64,000 nucleotides of DNA, taken from an uncultured bacterium. GTDB lineage: Bacteria > Bacillota > Clostridia > Lachnospirales > Lachnospiraceae. The notes under the pieces were generated by a model, which saw nothing but the letters and a program-made list of their open reading frames with translations, had not been told where the DNA came from and did not search any database. The position numbers and the translations under genes were made by a program. Within the stretch, counting starts at the first letter, position 1. Each line of letters starts with the position of its first letter. Location: NCBI GenBank assembly GCA_947643145.1, contig CANRVD010000006.1, positions 1-64,000 of the forward strand. Reading direction: 5' to 3'. Of the stretch, positions 53,521 to 62,192 are shown piece by piece.

Positions 53521-54044
53521 TACAATTCCCCCTTTGCCAATAAATTTAATAAATTTTCATCACTGAATCTTGCAGACGCATTCAGCAGAGTCATTTGTTC
53601 TGAAGTGAAATAAATTACACCAGCCGAATTTACTAATTCTTCATGTTTATCTTTTCCCCACATCCCTTTTACATATTCTACATCATCCTCCGTATTCAGT
53701 ACGCTATGGTTCTCAAAAGTATTCTCCTGGTTTGCCGTATAATTCCCTGCATACTCATCATAATGTTTCAGTGCATAGCCCAAATCTACGATTCCATTTC
53801 CATACTCTCTGCTGTCTCCGGCCTGATTTGCACTTTCATCCAAAAGATCTGATGTCTCGGCTGTCAGCTCCAAAGCCAGTATGTTCCGGCTTTCTGAAAT
53901 TTCAGTTATACTTGCCGTATCTTCCGCAGACAGCTCATCCTTAAGATATTCATATCCAATATCATTTGGCATGGATATAATATAACTTTTCTTGTCCAGA
54001 TTCTTTTCCTGCGCGAATGAAATTTCCTGCTTTATTTCATCCAT
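53520..54044 (-). CDS. Uncharacterised acidic protein
   Basis: I do not recognise this 174-residue protein. It is acidic, has no signal peptide with the chosen start, and contains no cysteine. The start MDEIKQEISF has GAGG 4-5 bases upstream. A longer frame reaches 54125, but its first ~18 residues (MIILFVSSREELVFQSL) belong to a receiver-domain remnant, so the gene appears fused by rearrangement to the remains of a response regulator. It is coupled to the leucine-rich repeat gene. Confidence 0.5.
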   Translation of the reverse strand: MDEIKQEISFAQEKNLDKKSYIISMPNDIGYEYLKDELSAEDTASITEISESRNILALELTAETSDLLDESANQAGDSREYGNGIVDLGYALKHYDEYAGNYTANQENTFENHSVLNTEDDVEYVKGMWGKDKHEELVNSAGVIYFTSEQMTLLNASARFSDENLLNLLAKGEL

Positions 54045-54069
54045 TTTTGCCTCTGATACTGCATTTCCT

Positions 54070-54313
54070 TGCGGTAATGATTGAAAGACTAACTCTTCCC
54101 TACTGGAAACAAACAAAATAATCATCTCCGGATATTGTTATTAAACATCTTTACCATATTGTAATTTTTGTGCTCCAGTATATCTATATTCAAAAGCAGA
54201 ATACACAAACTGTTATTTTCCCTCTGTTTTAATGATTCAAAAAACCTCTTCTCATTAGAATAAGCGTCTATCCAAATCTTCTCTTGCCTTCTGTCTGCTG
54301 TTTCCTGAATCAC
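54070..54313 (-). pseudogene. Receiver-domain remnant of a LytTR-type response regulator
   Basis: Two overlapping minus-strand frames join as one receiver domain. The first (54313-54122) ends CILLLNIDILEHKNYNMV then NNNIRR; the second continues MIILFVSSREELVFQSL. That matches the segment of LytTR regulators from the phospho-acceptor Asp loop to the FVTS-x-EEYVF strand. The acceptor region reads LLLNIDI, so the key Asp may be shifted or lost. A frameshift at ~54123 and a missing N-terminus and DNA-binding domain make it a pseudogene. Confidence 0.6.
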
Positions 54314-54327
54314 TTTTTTCTCTGGAG

Positions 54328-54471
54328 GAGGATAACCGTAACAAGGAAATTATGAAATTGCCTGCCATTTTGCGTGAAACTGTGGGAGGGCTTTGTCTTG
54401 GCATTCTTGGTATGTGTATTCCCTTATTGATGTTTTCTGAATTGGAAAAAACATCCGCAAGTGAAAGTTAA
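54328..54471 (+). pseudogene. Fragment resembling a ClC-type chloride channel
   Basis: A short plus-strand frame encodes NKEIMKLPAILRETVGGLCL followed by GILGMCIPLLMFSE and a stop. The Gly-Gly-hydrophobic pattern (VGGLCLGILG) fits an internal helix of voltage-gated chloride channel (ClC) proteins. The rest of such a gene is absent. It lies back to back with the receiver-domain remnant. Confidence 0.35.
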
Positions 54472-54497
54472 TATGAAGGTAATTGCATTTTTCCTGT

Positions 54498-55604
54498 TCA
54501 TTTACCCCTGCCAATGAAATGCCGCCACCACTTTTTCAGTCTGCCCAAAAGTGATTTACTGCGCTTGTAATAAAAAAGATATTCTTTCTGATATTCCTGT
54601 GGAACTGCAGCCTGTCCATTATCAAAAGCAAGATAATATTTGTCCGCTAAATCAGGCTGATTCGTCACATGATAACAGTGTGCAAGATCACAGAACACTT
54701 TGACAGGATTATTATCTCTTCCCTGCCCATTCATAAATATTTCCACCCGTTTAAGGCAGTATGGAATTGCTTCCTGAAAACGGTTTTGATTCATTAATAT
54801 CTCAATCGCTAATTTATTTCCATAATCAGAATATTCATCAATTGCAAGACCTTTTTTGACAGCTTCCATAGCTTTTTCACTTTCTTTCATTTTAATATGA
54901 ATAAGTGTCAAATCAAAATAACGGTTTTCTAACGTATCATGATTTTTTGAATCCTCTGGCAGCGAAAGTTCAATCAATTTATTAAGGCACAGGAGTGCTT
55001 CCTTATATAACTGCGGACACACATCAACTGCCTCCTCCAAATCTGTCCAATAGGACCAATAGGTTTCATAGCGGTCAGGTTCTTTTTCAATTGCACAATA
55101 GAAATAATCAAGTGACTTTTGGATTGTTTTGGTGTCTTCCGAATCTGCATACATAAGAATATATTCTGCAGCCTGTGAAAGTATTTTGGCAGTGCCGCCA
55201 GTACGCTCAATAAACCGCTCCAATGCTGCAATTCCTTCCTCCCTATGACCTGCGGTAGATAAAAAGTTCCAAAGCTCATAGGAATATGCTTCCTTATCCC
55301 AAAGCTCAATGGCCCTGTTAAAATATTCCAATACCTTTGCCTCATTTGCAAGGTTTTTCGAATGTGTCGCTGCCTTGACAGCCAAATCATTACCAAATAA
55401 TAATTCTGCTTCCAGAAAATAAAGCTCTGAAAGAGACTCGTTATCAATCTCCATCATGGCTTCCTTTGCAGCATATTTCTGTAAAAGTGCTTCGCTTTCT
55501 TCCACTAATGGACCATACTCTTTTCGGTTTGTATTCTTCATACGTTCCTGTAGTTCCGATAATTCCTTATCAAATAATTGTTTTTTTTGATTCAAATTTT
55601 TCAA
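54498..55604 (-). CDS. Tetratricopeptide-like protein
   Basis: This 368-residue protein is nearly all helical, without a signal peptide. From about residue 90 the pattern of repeated helix pairs (LEYFNRAIELWDKEAYSYE, LDYFYCAIEKEPDRYE, MEAVKKGLAIDEYSDYGN) fits TPR repeats, used for protein interaction. The C-terminus is basic (RLKKWWRHFIGRGK). Partner unknown. The nearest genes are remnants, so it may belong to a lost module. Confidence 0.6.
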   Translation of the reverse strand: MKNLNQKKQLFDKELSELQERMKNTNRKEYGPLVEESEALLQKYAAKEAMMEIDNESLSELYFLEAELLFGNDLAVKAATHSKNLANEAKVLEYFNRAIELWDKEAYSYELWNFLSTAGHREEGIAALERFIERTGGTAKILSQAAEYILMYADSEDTKTIQKSLDYFYCAIEKEPDRYETYWSYWTDLEEAVDVCPQLYKEALLCLNKLIELSLPEDSKNHDTLENRYFDLTLIHIKMKESEKAMEAVKKGLAIDEYSDYGNKLAIEILMNQNRFQEAIPYCLKRVEIFMNGQGRDNNPVKVFCDLAHCYHVTNQPDLADKYYLAFDNGQAAVPQEYQKEYLFYYKRSKSLLGRLKKWWRHFIGRGK

Positions 55605-55972
55605 TGTCCTTTCTAAAATTTTTTGGTTCTACAGTTTTATAATATTCCATATTTAACCATCCTAAATCCACAGCATTAATGTAAAACATCTATATCATAT
55701 AACAACGATAGTTCCATTACAAGAAATAATTTCATTATAACCAGAATAACCTGCCACTGCAGTTCTGTCGTATCTATTACTAAGGCAGTTAAATATTGAC
55801 ATTTTTACTTGCCTATATTTTTATCTGCTGTGTTGTCAGCAATCGCTGTAGCACTCGCTACAGTTCTGCCTGCCGCCGTTTAAACTGGACGCAGTTCTTG
55901 TTAATTGCAGCCCGTTTAGTCTTGTTGCCTGCAAGTCCAATGAAAAATTTCCTCCACTTCAAAAATCCATAC
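55605..55972. other. Gene-free AT-rich stretch
   Basis: I see no convincing gene here. A plus-strand open frame at 55796-56065 has no ribosome site and unnatural composition. A weak imperfect inverted repeat occurs around 55880-55920. Confidence 0.5.
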
Positions 55973-56009
55973 AAAAAACCGCACCGAAAACATCAGATTT
56001 CCAGTGCGG
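55973..56009 (-). terminator. Rho-independent terminator of the AAA-ATPase remnant
   Basis: On the minus strand CCGCAC (56009-56004) pairs with GTGCGG (55984-55979), followed by TTTTTT. It lies 7 bases after the stop of the remnant at 56016. Confidence 0.7.
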
Positions 56010-56015
56010 TAACTG

Positions 56016-56386
56016 TTATTTATCAATTTCTATTGGATTTCCAGCAGACGGGTTATAGTACCTGATATCCAAATGATTTACATTTACATACTCCTTTAAC
56101 AACTTTCGTTCTTCCCTCTCCCAGTCTTTTGTCTGGTCACGATTTACCAGTTTTTCTGCCATTTTTTTATTCCCATTACACAATGCCTCCATATCAGCTA
56201 AAATATTTCCATCTAACTGACTGAACACAATTTCTTCATCAATTCTGCTCTTAATAGGACAATGCTACAATCATTTTTCAAACTGCATCTTTATCTCCTT
56301 GCTTCCCTTCCGAAGCAGGCGGCCAGCTGATCCATTTGAACTTGTATTCGCCCAGTAGCTCTTTAAAGCCAAAACAGGAAGTTTTC
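56016..56386 (-). pseudogene. Remnant of an AAA-ATPase-like/PD-(D/E)XK protein
   Basis: The minus strand encodes KLPVLALKSYWANTSSNG then a stop at 56271, and in another frame IDEEIVFSQLDGN continuing to 56016. YWANTSSN-x and DEEIVFSQLD are neighbouring conserved segments of the large AAA-ATPase-like plus PD-(D/E)XK-9 proteins abundant in gut anaerobes. A frameshift and loss of both ends show decay. The last ~55 residues (NILADMEALCNGNKKMAEKL and beyond) do not match that family and may come from another gene. Confidence 0.55.
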
Positions 56387-56509
56387 AAACGATTCTCCTC
56401 TCGATTTCTTTAGAAGAGTATAACACAAAAAAATGCGAAATTTTCTAACTTGTTGTGAATTGTTTTTATGGGGTCAGATTTCCCGAAAATAAGGTGGCTG
56501 CTTTTGTAC

Positions 56510-56682
56510 TTGCACAAGGGTTAAAAAGAATCTATAATGAATAAAAAAGGGGTGAAGTTCCTCTATCGCATGAAAATACTATGTGAAGTGGAACTAAATC
56601 AAACTTAAGAAGAACGTAAAACCAGCGTTCTTCTCTATGTTCGCTATGCAAGTTTGTGTCTGCGCTGCGGCACAAACTTGCA
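56510..56682 (+). promoter_or_regulatory. Promoter and hairpin leader of the GH43 gene
   Basis: TTGCAC (56510-56515), 17 bases and TATAAT (56533-56538) form a strong promoter. The ~170-base leader contains GAAGAACG/CGTTCTTC (56609-56633) and TGCAAGTTTGTG/CACAAACTTGCA (56647-56658 with 56671-56682). The second palindrome is a near copy of the one at 16027-16052. No T-run follows either, so they may stabilise or control the message. Confidence 0.7.
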
Positions 56683-56717
56683 TTATACAAGAAGGGCAGC
56701 GCAGAAAAGAGGTAAAA

Positions 56718-59700
56718 ATGGAAAAAGACAAAAAACAAATACTATGTAAAGCATGCAAATTGGCAGGTGGCCTGTTGCTTTCATCTGCAATTGCAGCCGG
56801 AGGTCTTGTATTATATGGAACGGATGCAGACGCCGCGGTAAAAGCAAAGAGTCTTTCCGTGAAGGCATCAAATTCCTTGCCTGGAAATGGCACTGTCATT
56901 TACGCAAATGGTCCGGCTGATGCGGCAGTAACAACTTTGAAAGTAAAGGTGGCACCAGCCAAGGCATCTAAAAAAATATCTTTCAAGTCATCAAATAAAA
57001 AGGTTGCTGAGGTTAGCAATGCCGGAAAGGTAACAGCCAAAAAGACAGGAACTACAGTGGTGACGGTGACAGCAGACAGCAATAAAAAAGCCAGTGCAAA
57101 AATTAAAATAACAGTTAAAAAATATGTTTATCCAACTGCACTGTCTGTAAAAGCATCCAGAACTTCTCTTAAGCAGGGCGAGAGCAGCAAACTTTCCGTA
57201 TCATTTAAACCTGCAAAAACAAGTATAAAAAATGTTACATATAAATCAAACAACAAATCTTTGGCAACGGTTTCTTCTAAAGGCGTGATAAAAGCAAACA
57301 CCAAGAAAAAAGCAGGTACTGTAAAGATTACAGTAAACGCCGTTCCAAAGACAAAGACAGGGAAAACATTATCTGCCAAAATTAATATCAAGGTATCAGC
57401 TGTGAGGCCAAAACTGAAAAAGATAAGTTTCGATTCAGATAATGCATATATTAATTTTACAGGTGACAGTGATACCAAAACAGGAAAACTGCCGGCAATC
57501 ATAACAACACCTGCCAGTGCAACGGCAAATGTCACATACAGTTGTGATAATACTGATGTGCTGACAGTTGACAGCAACGGTAAAATGACGGCAAAGAGGC
57601 TGGGAAAGGCAACAGTTACCGCAGATGCTGGGAATGGCATAACTGCAACATGTTCTGTATTTGTCACCCGTTCAAATTTGGCTCTTCATGACCCATCTGT
57701 ATACAGGGACCCGGTATCAGGCAAATACTATACTTTTGGTTCTCATTTGGTTGCCGCAACTTCAACGAACCTAATCGGATGGAGTTGGATTGCTGACAGT
57801 AATTCAAGTTACAACCCTACAAACAGATTGTTTACAAAAATTTACACGAAAGAGTTCAAAGAGGCTTATGCATTTACAATGCCTGATGGGGCAAAGGAAA
57901 ATGCATGGGCGCCGGATATTATTTACAATACAGCAATGAAAAAATACTGTATGTACATTTCAATTGTTGATGGAAGCAAAAAATGCTGTATTGCGATGGC
58001 ATCATCCGACAAGCCTGACGGACCATATGCTTATCAGGGAATGATCGTATGTTCTTCCATTACAAAAGATGATATTGATAAGACAAATGTGGCATCCGCA
58101 CTCGGCATAACGAATGAAGAGGCTAAAAACAGTAAATATACCACGATTGGAAATAACAGCCCAGATTGTATTGATGCAACAGTTCTTTATGACCATGACG
58201 GAAATCTGTGGATGGTATACGGTTCATTTACAACGGCAGGCGGTATCAGACTTTTAAAATTAGATAAAAATACTGGACTGCGCGGGGAAAATTATGCAGA
58301 CAGCGGGGATGGAACAGAGTCTACCCTTAGCACGGACGACCCTTATTATGGCAAGAGAATTGCAAATACAAATGGTGAGGGGCCATACATTCAGGAAATT
58401 AAAAACGACAAATCTCCTACGGGTTATTACTATTATATGTGGACATCTGTCGGAGGCCTGACTCCGTGGGGCGGATATAATATGAGAATGGTCCGCGCTG
58501 AAAATATCGAGGGGCCATACACTGACCCGCAGGGCAATCTTGCGACATCAGAGCTTGGCAGGGCAGAGCTTGGACTGCGTGTTATGGATAATTATAAATT
58601 CTCATCAATGGATTTGGCATTTACGTCTTGTGGAGGTAATTCCGCAACGGATGATGGTAACGGAAAGACATTTATCCATTTCCATCAAAAATTTTCACAT
58701 GCGCAGCAGGATTTTGTGATACGTACACATCAGACATTTACCAATGAAGACGGATGGCTTGTAACCGCACCATATGAATATAATGGCGAAACGATTGCAG
58801 ACAGTTATCAGAAATCAGATGTTGTTGGAAGATATGAGTTTATTTACCATAGGACTTCTTATACGAATACGGCGTCTTTAGGCAAAGAACTGGAAAATTT
58901 CGATTTTGTGGAATCTGTCGGCATAGACTTAAATGAAGATGGTACAGTGTCAGGTGCATACACCGGCACATGGTCAATGAATGGGCATTATATTACTATT
59001 TCCATTAACGGAAAAGAATATAAGGGAGTTGTGCTTGAGCAGTATGAACAGACGGATGAGAGGAAAAAAGTAATGGTATTTACTGCGATAGGCGGTGATA
59101 ACCGTACTATCTGGGGCAGTAAAACATATAAGACGGATAAAGAAGCAGTTGAATATGATCTCTCAAAAATTTCTGTTCCAGGTACGGTAAAAGATGATTT
59201 TAATCTTACAACAGATGGATTGTTCGGCTCTTCCATTACATGGACCTCTAATAATGCTGCTATTTCCGTGGATGGCGGGACAGCAAAAGTAACACCGGAT
59301 TTATCAGATACTGTTGTTACATTGACAGCAACTGTTAAGCGTGGCGATATAACAAAGACAAAGGAATACAAAATTACCGTAAGTGCGTTGCAATTAGTAA
59401 TAAGCTCCGTTGTCAGGGAAAACCACATTGACCTTCCTGCTAAAATCGGAAACCATGACATTGTTTGGACTTCGTCCAATACTAATGTTATTAATGTAGA
59501 CGGAACAGTGGTTATGCCTGCATCAGGACAGGAAAAGGTAGTCCTTACTGCAGCATTTGGAACAGTCATAAAAACGTTTGATGTGGTTGTTTTGCCAGAA
59601 ACCGTCCAGTCATATATTTACCAGCAGGATTACAGTAATACAACGGTAGCTGACAGTGGGTGGACTTCACAAAATGCGCCTGCACAGCTTACCATTGAAG

Positions 59701-60185
59701 AAGAACCTGACTTTGGAAAATATTTGCAATTTGCACCAGGTAACCAGAATTCACGCAGTGCCGTTGCTGATTTTGGAATATCAGGCAGCTTAGGCAAAAT
59801 ATACTGTGTGGAATTTGATATGTCACTGACACCAGGTGATGACCAGACAACGGAATTTGCATTATCCGGAACAGATATTGCTTATACAAACGGCATTACC
59901 AATGATGGAATTGACAAAGGCTATATCTTTAAAATGTCAGCACTTAAAAATACAATGTGGTCTGTTAACGGTGCAGAAGCTGTCGACATTCCATCTGATT
60001 GGGTACATGTATTGGCTGTAGTAGATTCTGAAAATAAAGTGGCAAGTATTGTAATCAGTGATGATAAGAAAATTTATGTTGACAAAGCAGTTACAGTAAA
60101 TGGCACAGGCATTTTGCAGGGAATATATGTACGCGGTGGACGTTATAATTCCGTTACAAAAGTAGATAATATTAAGGTTTATTAA
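56718..60185 (+). CDS. Secreted multi-domain GH43 glycosidase (endo-arabinanase-like) with Ig-like domains
   Basis: This 1155-residue enzyme probably cuts arabinan or related plant polysaccharide. The start MEKDKKQ follows AAAGAGGT; a signal peptide spans ~10-45. Three bacterial Ig-like (Big_2) domains fill ~45-320 (ITVKKYVYPTALSVKAS boundary). The five-bladed GH43 core begins LALHDPSVYRD (catalytic base Asp ~325), continues with the pKa-modulating Asp in SPDCIDATVLYD (~484) and the acid Glu in NGEGPYIQE (~552). A small beta domain, two Ig-like repeats (~820-960) and a C-terminal LamG-like sandwich follow. No SusCD or sortase signal is present. Confidence 0.85.
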   Translation: MEKDKKQILCKACKLAGGLLLSSAIAAGGLVLYGTDADAAVKAKSLSVKASNSLPGNGTVIYANGPADAAVTTLKVKVAPAKASKKISFKSSNKKVAEVSNAGKVTAKKTGTTVVTVTADSNKKASAKIKITVKKYVYPTALSVKASRTSLKQGESSKLSVSFKPAKTSIKNVTYKSNNKSLATVSSKGVIKANTKKKAGTVKITVNAVPKTKTGKTLSAKINIKVSAVRPKLKKISFDSDNAYINFTGDSDTKTGKLPAIITTPASATANVTYSCDNTDVLTVDSNGKMTAKRLGKATVTADAGNGITATCSVFVTRSNLALHDPSVYRDPVSGKYYTFGSHLVAATSTNLIGWSWIADSNSSYNPTNRLFTKIYTKEFKEAYAFTMPDGAKENAWAPDIIYNTAMKKYCMYISIVDGSKKCCIAMASSDKPDGPYAYQGMIVCSSITKDDIDKTNVASALGITNEEAKNSKYTTIGNNSPDCIDATVLYDHDGNLWMVYGSFTTAGGIRLLKLDKNTGLRGENYADSGDGTESTLSTDDPYYGKRIANTNGEGPYIQEIKNDKSPTGYYYYMWTSVGGLTPWGGYNMRMVRAENIEGPYTDPQGNLATSELGRAELGLRVMDNYKFSSMDLAFTSCGGNSATDDGNGKTFIHFHQKFSHAQQDFVIRTHQTFTNEDGWLVTAPYEYNGETIADSYQKSDVVGRYEFIYHRTSYTNTASLGKELENFDFVESVGIDLNEDGTVSGAYTGTWSMNGHYITISINGKEYKGVVLEQYEQTDERKKVMVFTAIGGDNRTIWGSKTYKTDKEAVEYDLSKISVPGTVKDDFNLTTDGLFGSSITWTSNNAAISVDGGTAKVTPDLSDTVVTLTATVKRGDITKTKEYKITVSALQLVISSVVRENHIDLPAKIGNHDIVWTSSNTNVINVDGTVVMPASGQEKVVLTAAFGTVIKTFDVVVLPETVQSYIYQQDYSNTTVADSGWTSQNAPAQLTIEEEPDFGKYLQFAPGNQNSRSAVADFGISGSLGKIYCVEFDMSLTPGDDQTTEFALSGTDIAYTNGITNDGIDKGYIFKMSALKNTMWSVNGAEAVDIPSDWVHVLAVVDSENKVASIVISDDKKIYVDKAVTVNGTGILQGIYVRGGRYNSVTKVDNIKVY

Positions 60186-60234
60186 AACAAAAAATTGTGT
60201 TTAAGAAAGCAGACACAAATATATGAAGTTAATA

Positions 60235-60340
60235 TTAAGGGGCTGTCAGGAAAGGCTATCAGCACAAATATATGGTTGTAAGTTTCAACACGTTACAGTC
60301 TATATTGTGGGAGTTCAGCCATTTCCTGACAACCCCTTAA
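60235..60340. mobile_element. 106-base palindromic (MITE-like) element
   Basis: The ends TTAAGGGGCTGTCAGGAAA (60235-60253) and TTTCCTGACAACCCCTTAA (60322-60340) are complementary except for one pair. Inside, AATATA/TATATT can also pair. The ends resemble insertion-sequence termini; TTAA at both edges might be the target. No transposase in the window. Confidence 0.65.
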
Positions 60341-60415
60341 ATTTCTATCCGTAATATAGTTATTACTTGCAAAACAAAGATAATGATTGTCCAGGAATTT
60401 CCCGTTTTCGTTATC

Positions 60416-60444
60416 TTGATTTCCAATGTGCCTTTTTATATAAT
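60416..60444 (+). promoter_or_regulatory. Promoter of the second LytTR regulator
   Basis: TTGATT (60416-60421), 17 bases and TATAAT (60439-60444) precede the gene by 29 bases. An imperfect inverted repeat GATAATGA/TCGTTATC lies just upstream and could bind a regulator. Confidence 0.6.
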
Positions 60445-60473
60445 GATGTTAGATTTATGAGGAGATGATAGAT

Positions 60474-61160
60474 GTGTTTAAGATAGCAATTTGCGATGAC
60501 GAGCAGTCTCTCATCGTTGAGTTAAAGAAAAATTTAAAAAGATATGCAGACGAAACGGAAAAGACATTCTGCTTTTTTGAGTTTTTCGATGGAACGGAAC
60601 TTCTCGAAAATTATCAGCCCGATTTCGATTTGATTTTTATGGATATAAAGATGGAGACGCTGAACGGGTTAAAAACTGCGCAGGAAATCCGCAAGATGGA
60701 CAATACGGTAGGACTATTCTTTTTAACCTCTCTTTCGCAATATGTATGGAAAGGCTATGAGTACGGAGTAATCAACTATCTGCTCAAGCCTATAAAATAT
60801 GGCAGACTGAAAATGGAACTTGAACGCTTTTTCTCACATTATCAAGGCAGGGAGGAACCTTATATCAGCTTTTCAAATGATACAGGAAAATTCAAGGTAC
60901 TCTATAAAAATTTGTGGTATGCCGAAACCGCCAAGCGTAATGTGCTGTTCCACTTTGAAAACCAGGAGCAGGTCATTTCTAAAAACATGAAAGAGATTGC
61001 TTTGCTTTTAGAAACGCAGCGTCAGTTTGCACGCTGTCATGCAAGTTTTATTGTAAATATGGCATATGTGAAAAGTGTGGAAAATTTAGAAGCGGTTTTA
61101 ACAACGGGCGAGTGTGTTCCTATTAGCAGCCGAAACGGAAAAAATTTATGGCAAAATTAG
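60474..61160 (+). CDS. LytTR-family response regulator (orphaned)
   Basis: This 228-residue regulator has a receiver domain (phospho-acceptor Asp in LIFMDIKME) and a LytTR domain (FARCHASFIVNMAYVKSV). The start was placed at GTG 60474, giving the usual MFKIAICDDEQ beginning with GGAG 9 bases upstream; the ATG at 60465 abuts that site. The kinase gene behind it is broken, so the regulator may be without input or served by the kinase at 46114. Confidence 0.85.
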   Translation: MFKIAICDDEQSLIVELKKNLKRYADETEKTFCFFEFFDGTELLENYQPDFDLIFMDIKMETLNGLKTAQEIRKMDNTVGLFFLTSLSQYVWKGYEYGVINYLLKPIKYGRLKMELERFFSHYQGREEPYISFSNDTGKFKVLYKNLWYAETAKRNVLFHFENQEQVISKNMKEIALLLETQRQFARCHASFIVNMAYVKSVENLEAVLTTGECVPISSRNGKNLWQN

Positions 61161-61187
61161 CTGACTTCTGGGGGGATATGTTATGAT

Positions 61188-62144
61188 ATGACTTTATAAT
61201 TTACTTGATGTTGCATTAACAATAACGGAAGCGGCAATTTTCTATGTAATCATTTTATTCTTCTGTAAAACCTGCCATTTTAAAAAAGTAATAAGCAGAA
61301 TGCTGCCACCTGTTATTTATGCAATAGCAGTTACTATAATGAGTTTTTTTATGGATATAGGGGCATATCGTATTTTCATATTGTTAGCTTTGATGTTAGT
61401 TCTGCTCTGTTATCAGGTTTCTTTTCATTGTGCGATAATTATTATGGAGTTAGCATATTTGGTAATGATACCGCTTTCTGAATCTGTTGGTATTCTTATT
61501 ATGAACTTGATTTATCAGGGGGATATAATGACACAGGTGGCGGAAATTCTGTTACCAAATGGCAAGCTTATATTATTATTATACTGATTAGATTGATGAT
61601 TATGGCTATCATTTACCAACTCTTAAAAAATTTTCAATATGAAATTCAATGGAAAGATACTGCCATATTATCAATCAACTTTTTATTAGTTTTTTGCATA
61701 TCGTTCGCAGTCACATACAGTTATCTGAATTTGGGAATGTTCGATACCTTTATTTTGGATTTAATTGCATCCGCGCTTGGTGTATTTTTTATTGTACAAT
61801 TTCTGTATTCCCGAAATGTACCTTATCTACGGGTGCAGGAGCAGAGAGATAAAATTCAGATTGCACAGCTCCAACAACAGTACACCTATTATCAAGACAA
61901 GCTGAAAGCCGAAGAACGTATACGTTCCATTTACCACGATATGAAAAATCATCTGCTTGTTTTTGTGGACAGTCAAGGAACAGAAGCCACACGCCAGATG
62001 GCAAAGGAATTACTTTCACAAATTACAGACAATGAAAACTATATTCACACGGGCAATAATTTTCTTGATATTCTGATTAAGGATAAGTCAGAAAAAGCAT
62101 CTCTGATGCAAAAGAGAGCGCTAAATCCAAACACAATCCTTTGA
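61188..62144 (+). pseudogene. Agr-type sensor kinase, frameshifted and lacking the ATPase domain
   Basis: Three pieces align as one kinase. The ATG at 61188 with GGGGGGA upstream runs out of frame after three codons; the following frame (LYNLLDVALTITEAAIFY) is open to 61587. A second shift near a GGGGG run (~61520) joins it to the frame NSVTKWQAYIIIILIRLMIM, which continues to 62144. Membrane helices and the phospho-acceptor segment SIYHDMKNHLLVF are kept, but the protein stops at DILIKDKSEKA plus 14 residues, so the N and G boxes of the GHKL ATPase are gone. It should be inactive. Confidence 0.75.
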
Positions 62145-62192
62145 AAATTAGCGCTCCTTCACTGATATTAATACAGCTTATTTTAAGTGCAA

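Noticed and set aside
55796..56065. 89-codon plus-strand frame
   Set aside because: There is no ribosome site, the composition is unnatural, and it overlaps the terminator and the AAA-ATPase remnant on the other strand.
62100..62156. GAGCGCTAA/TTAGCGCTC inverted repeat at the end of the broken kinase as a terminator
   Set aside because: The loop is long and there is no T-run, so it was not called as a terminator; it may be the scar of the event that removed the ATPase domain.
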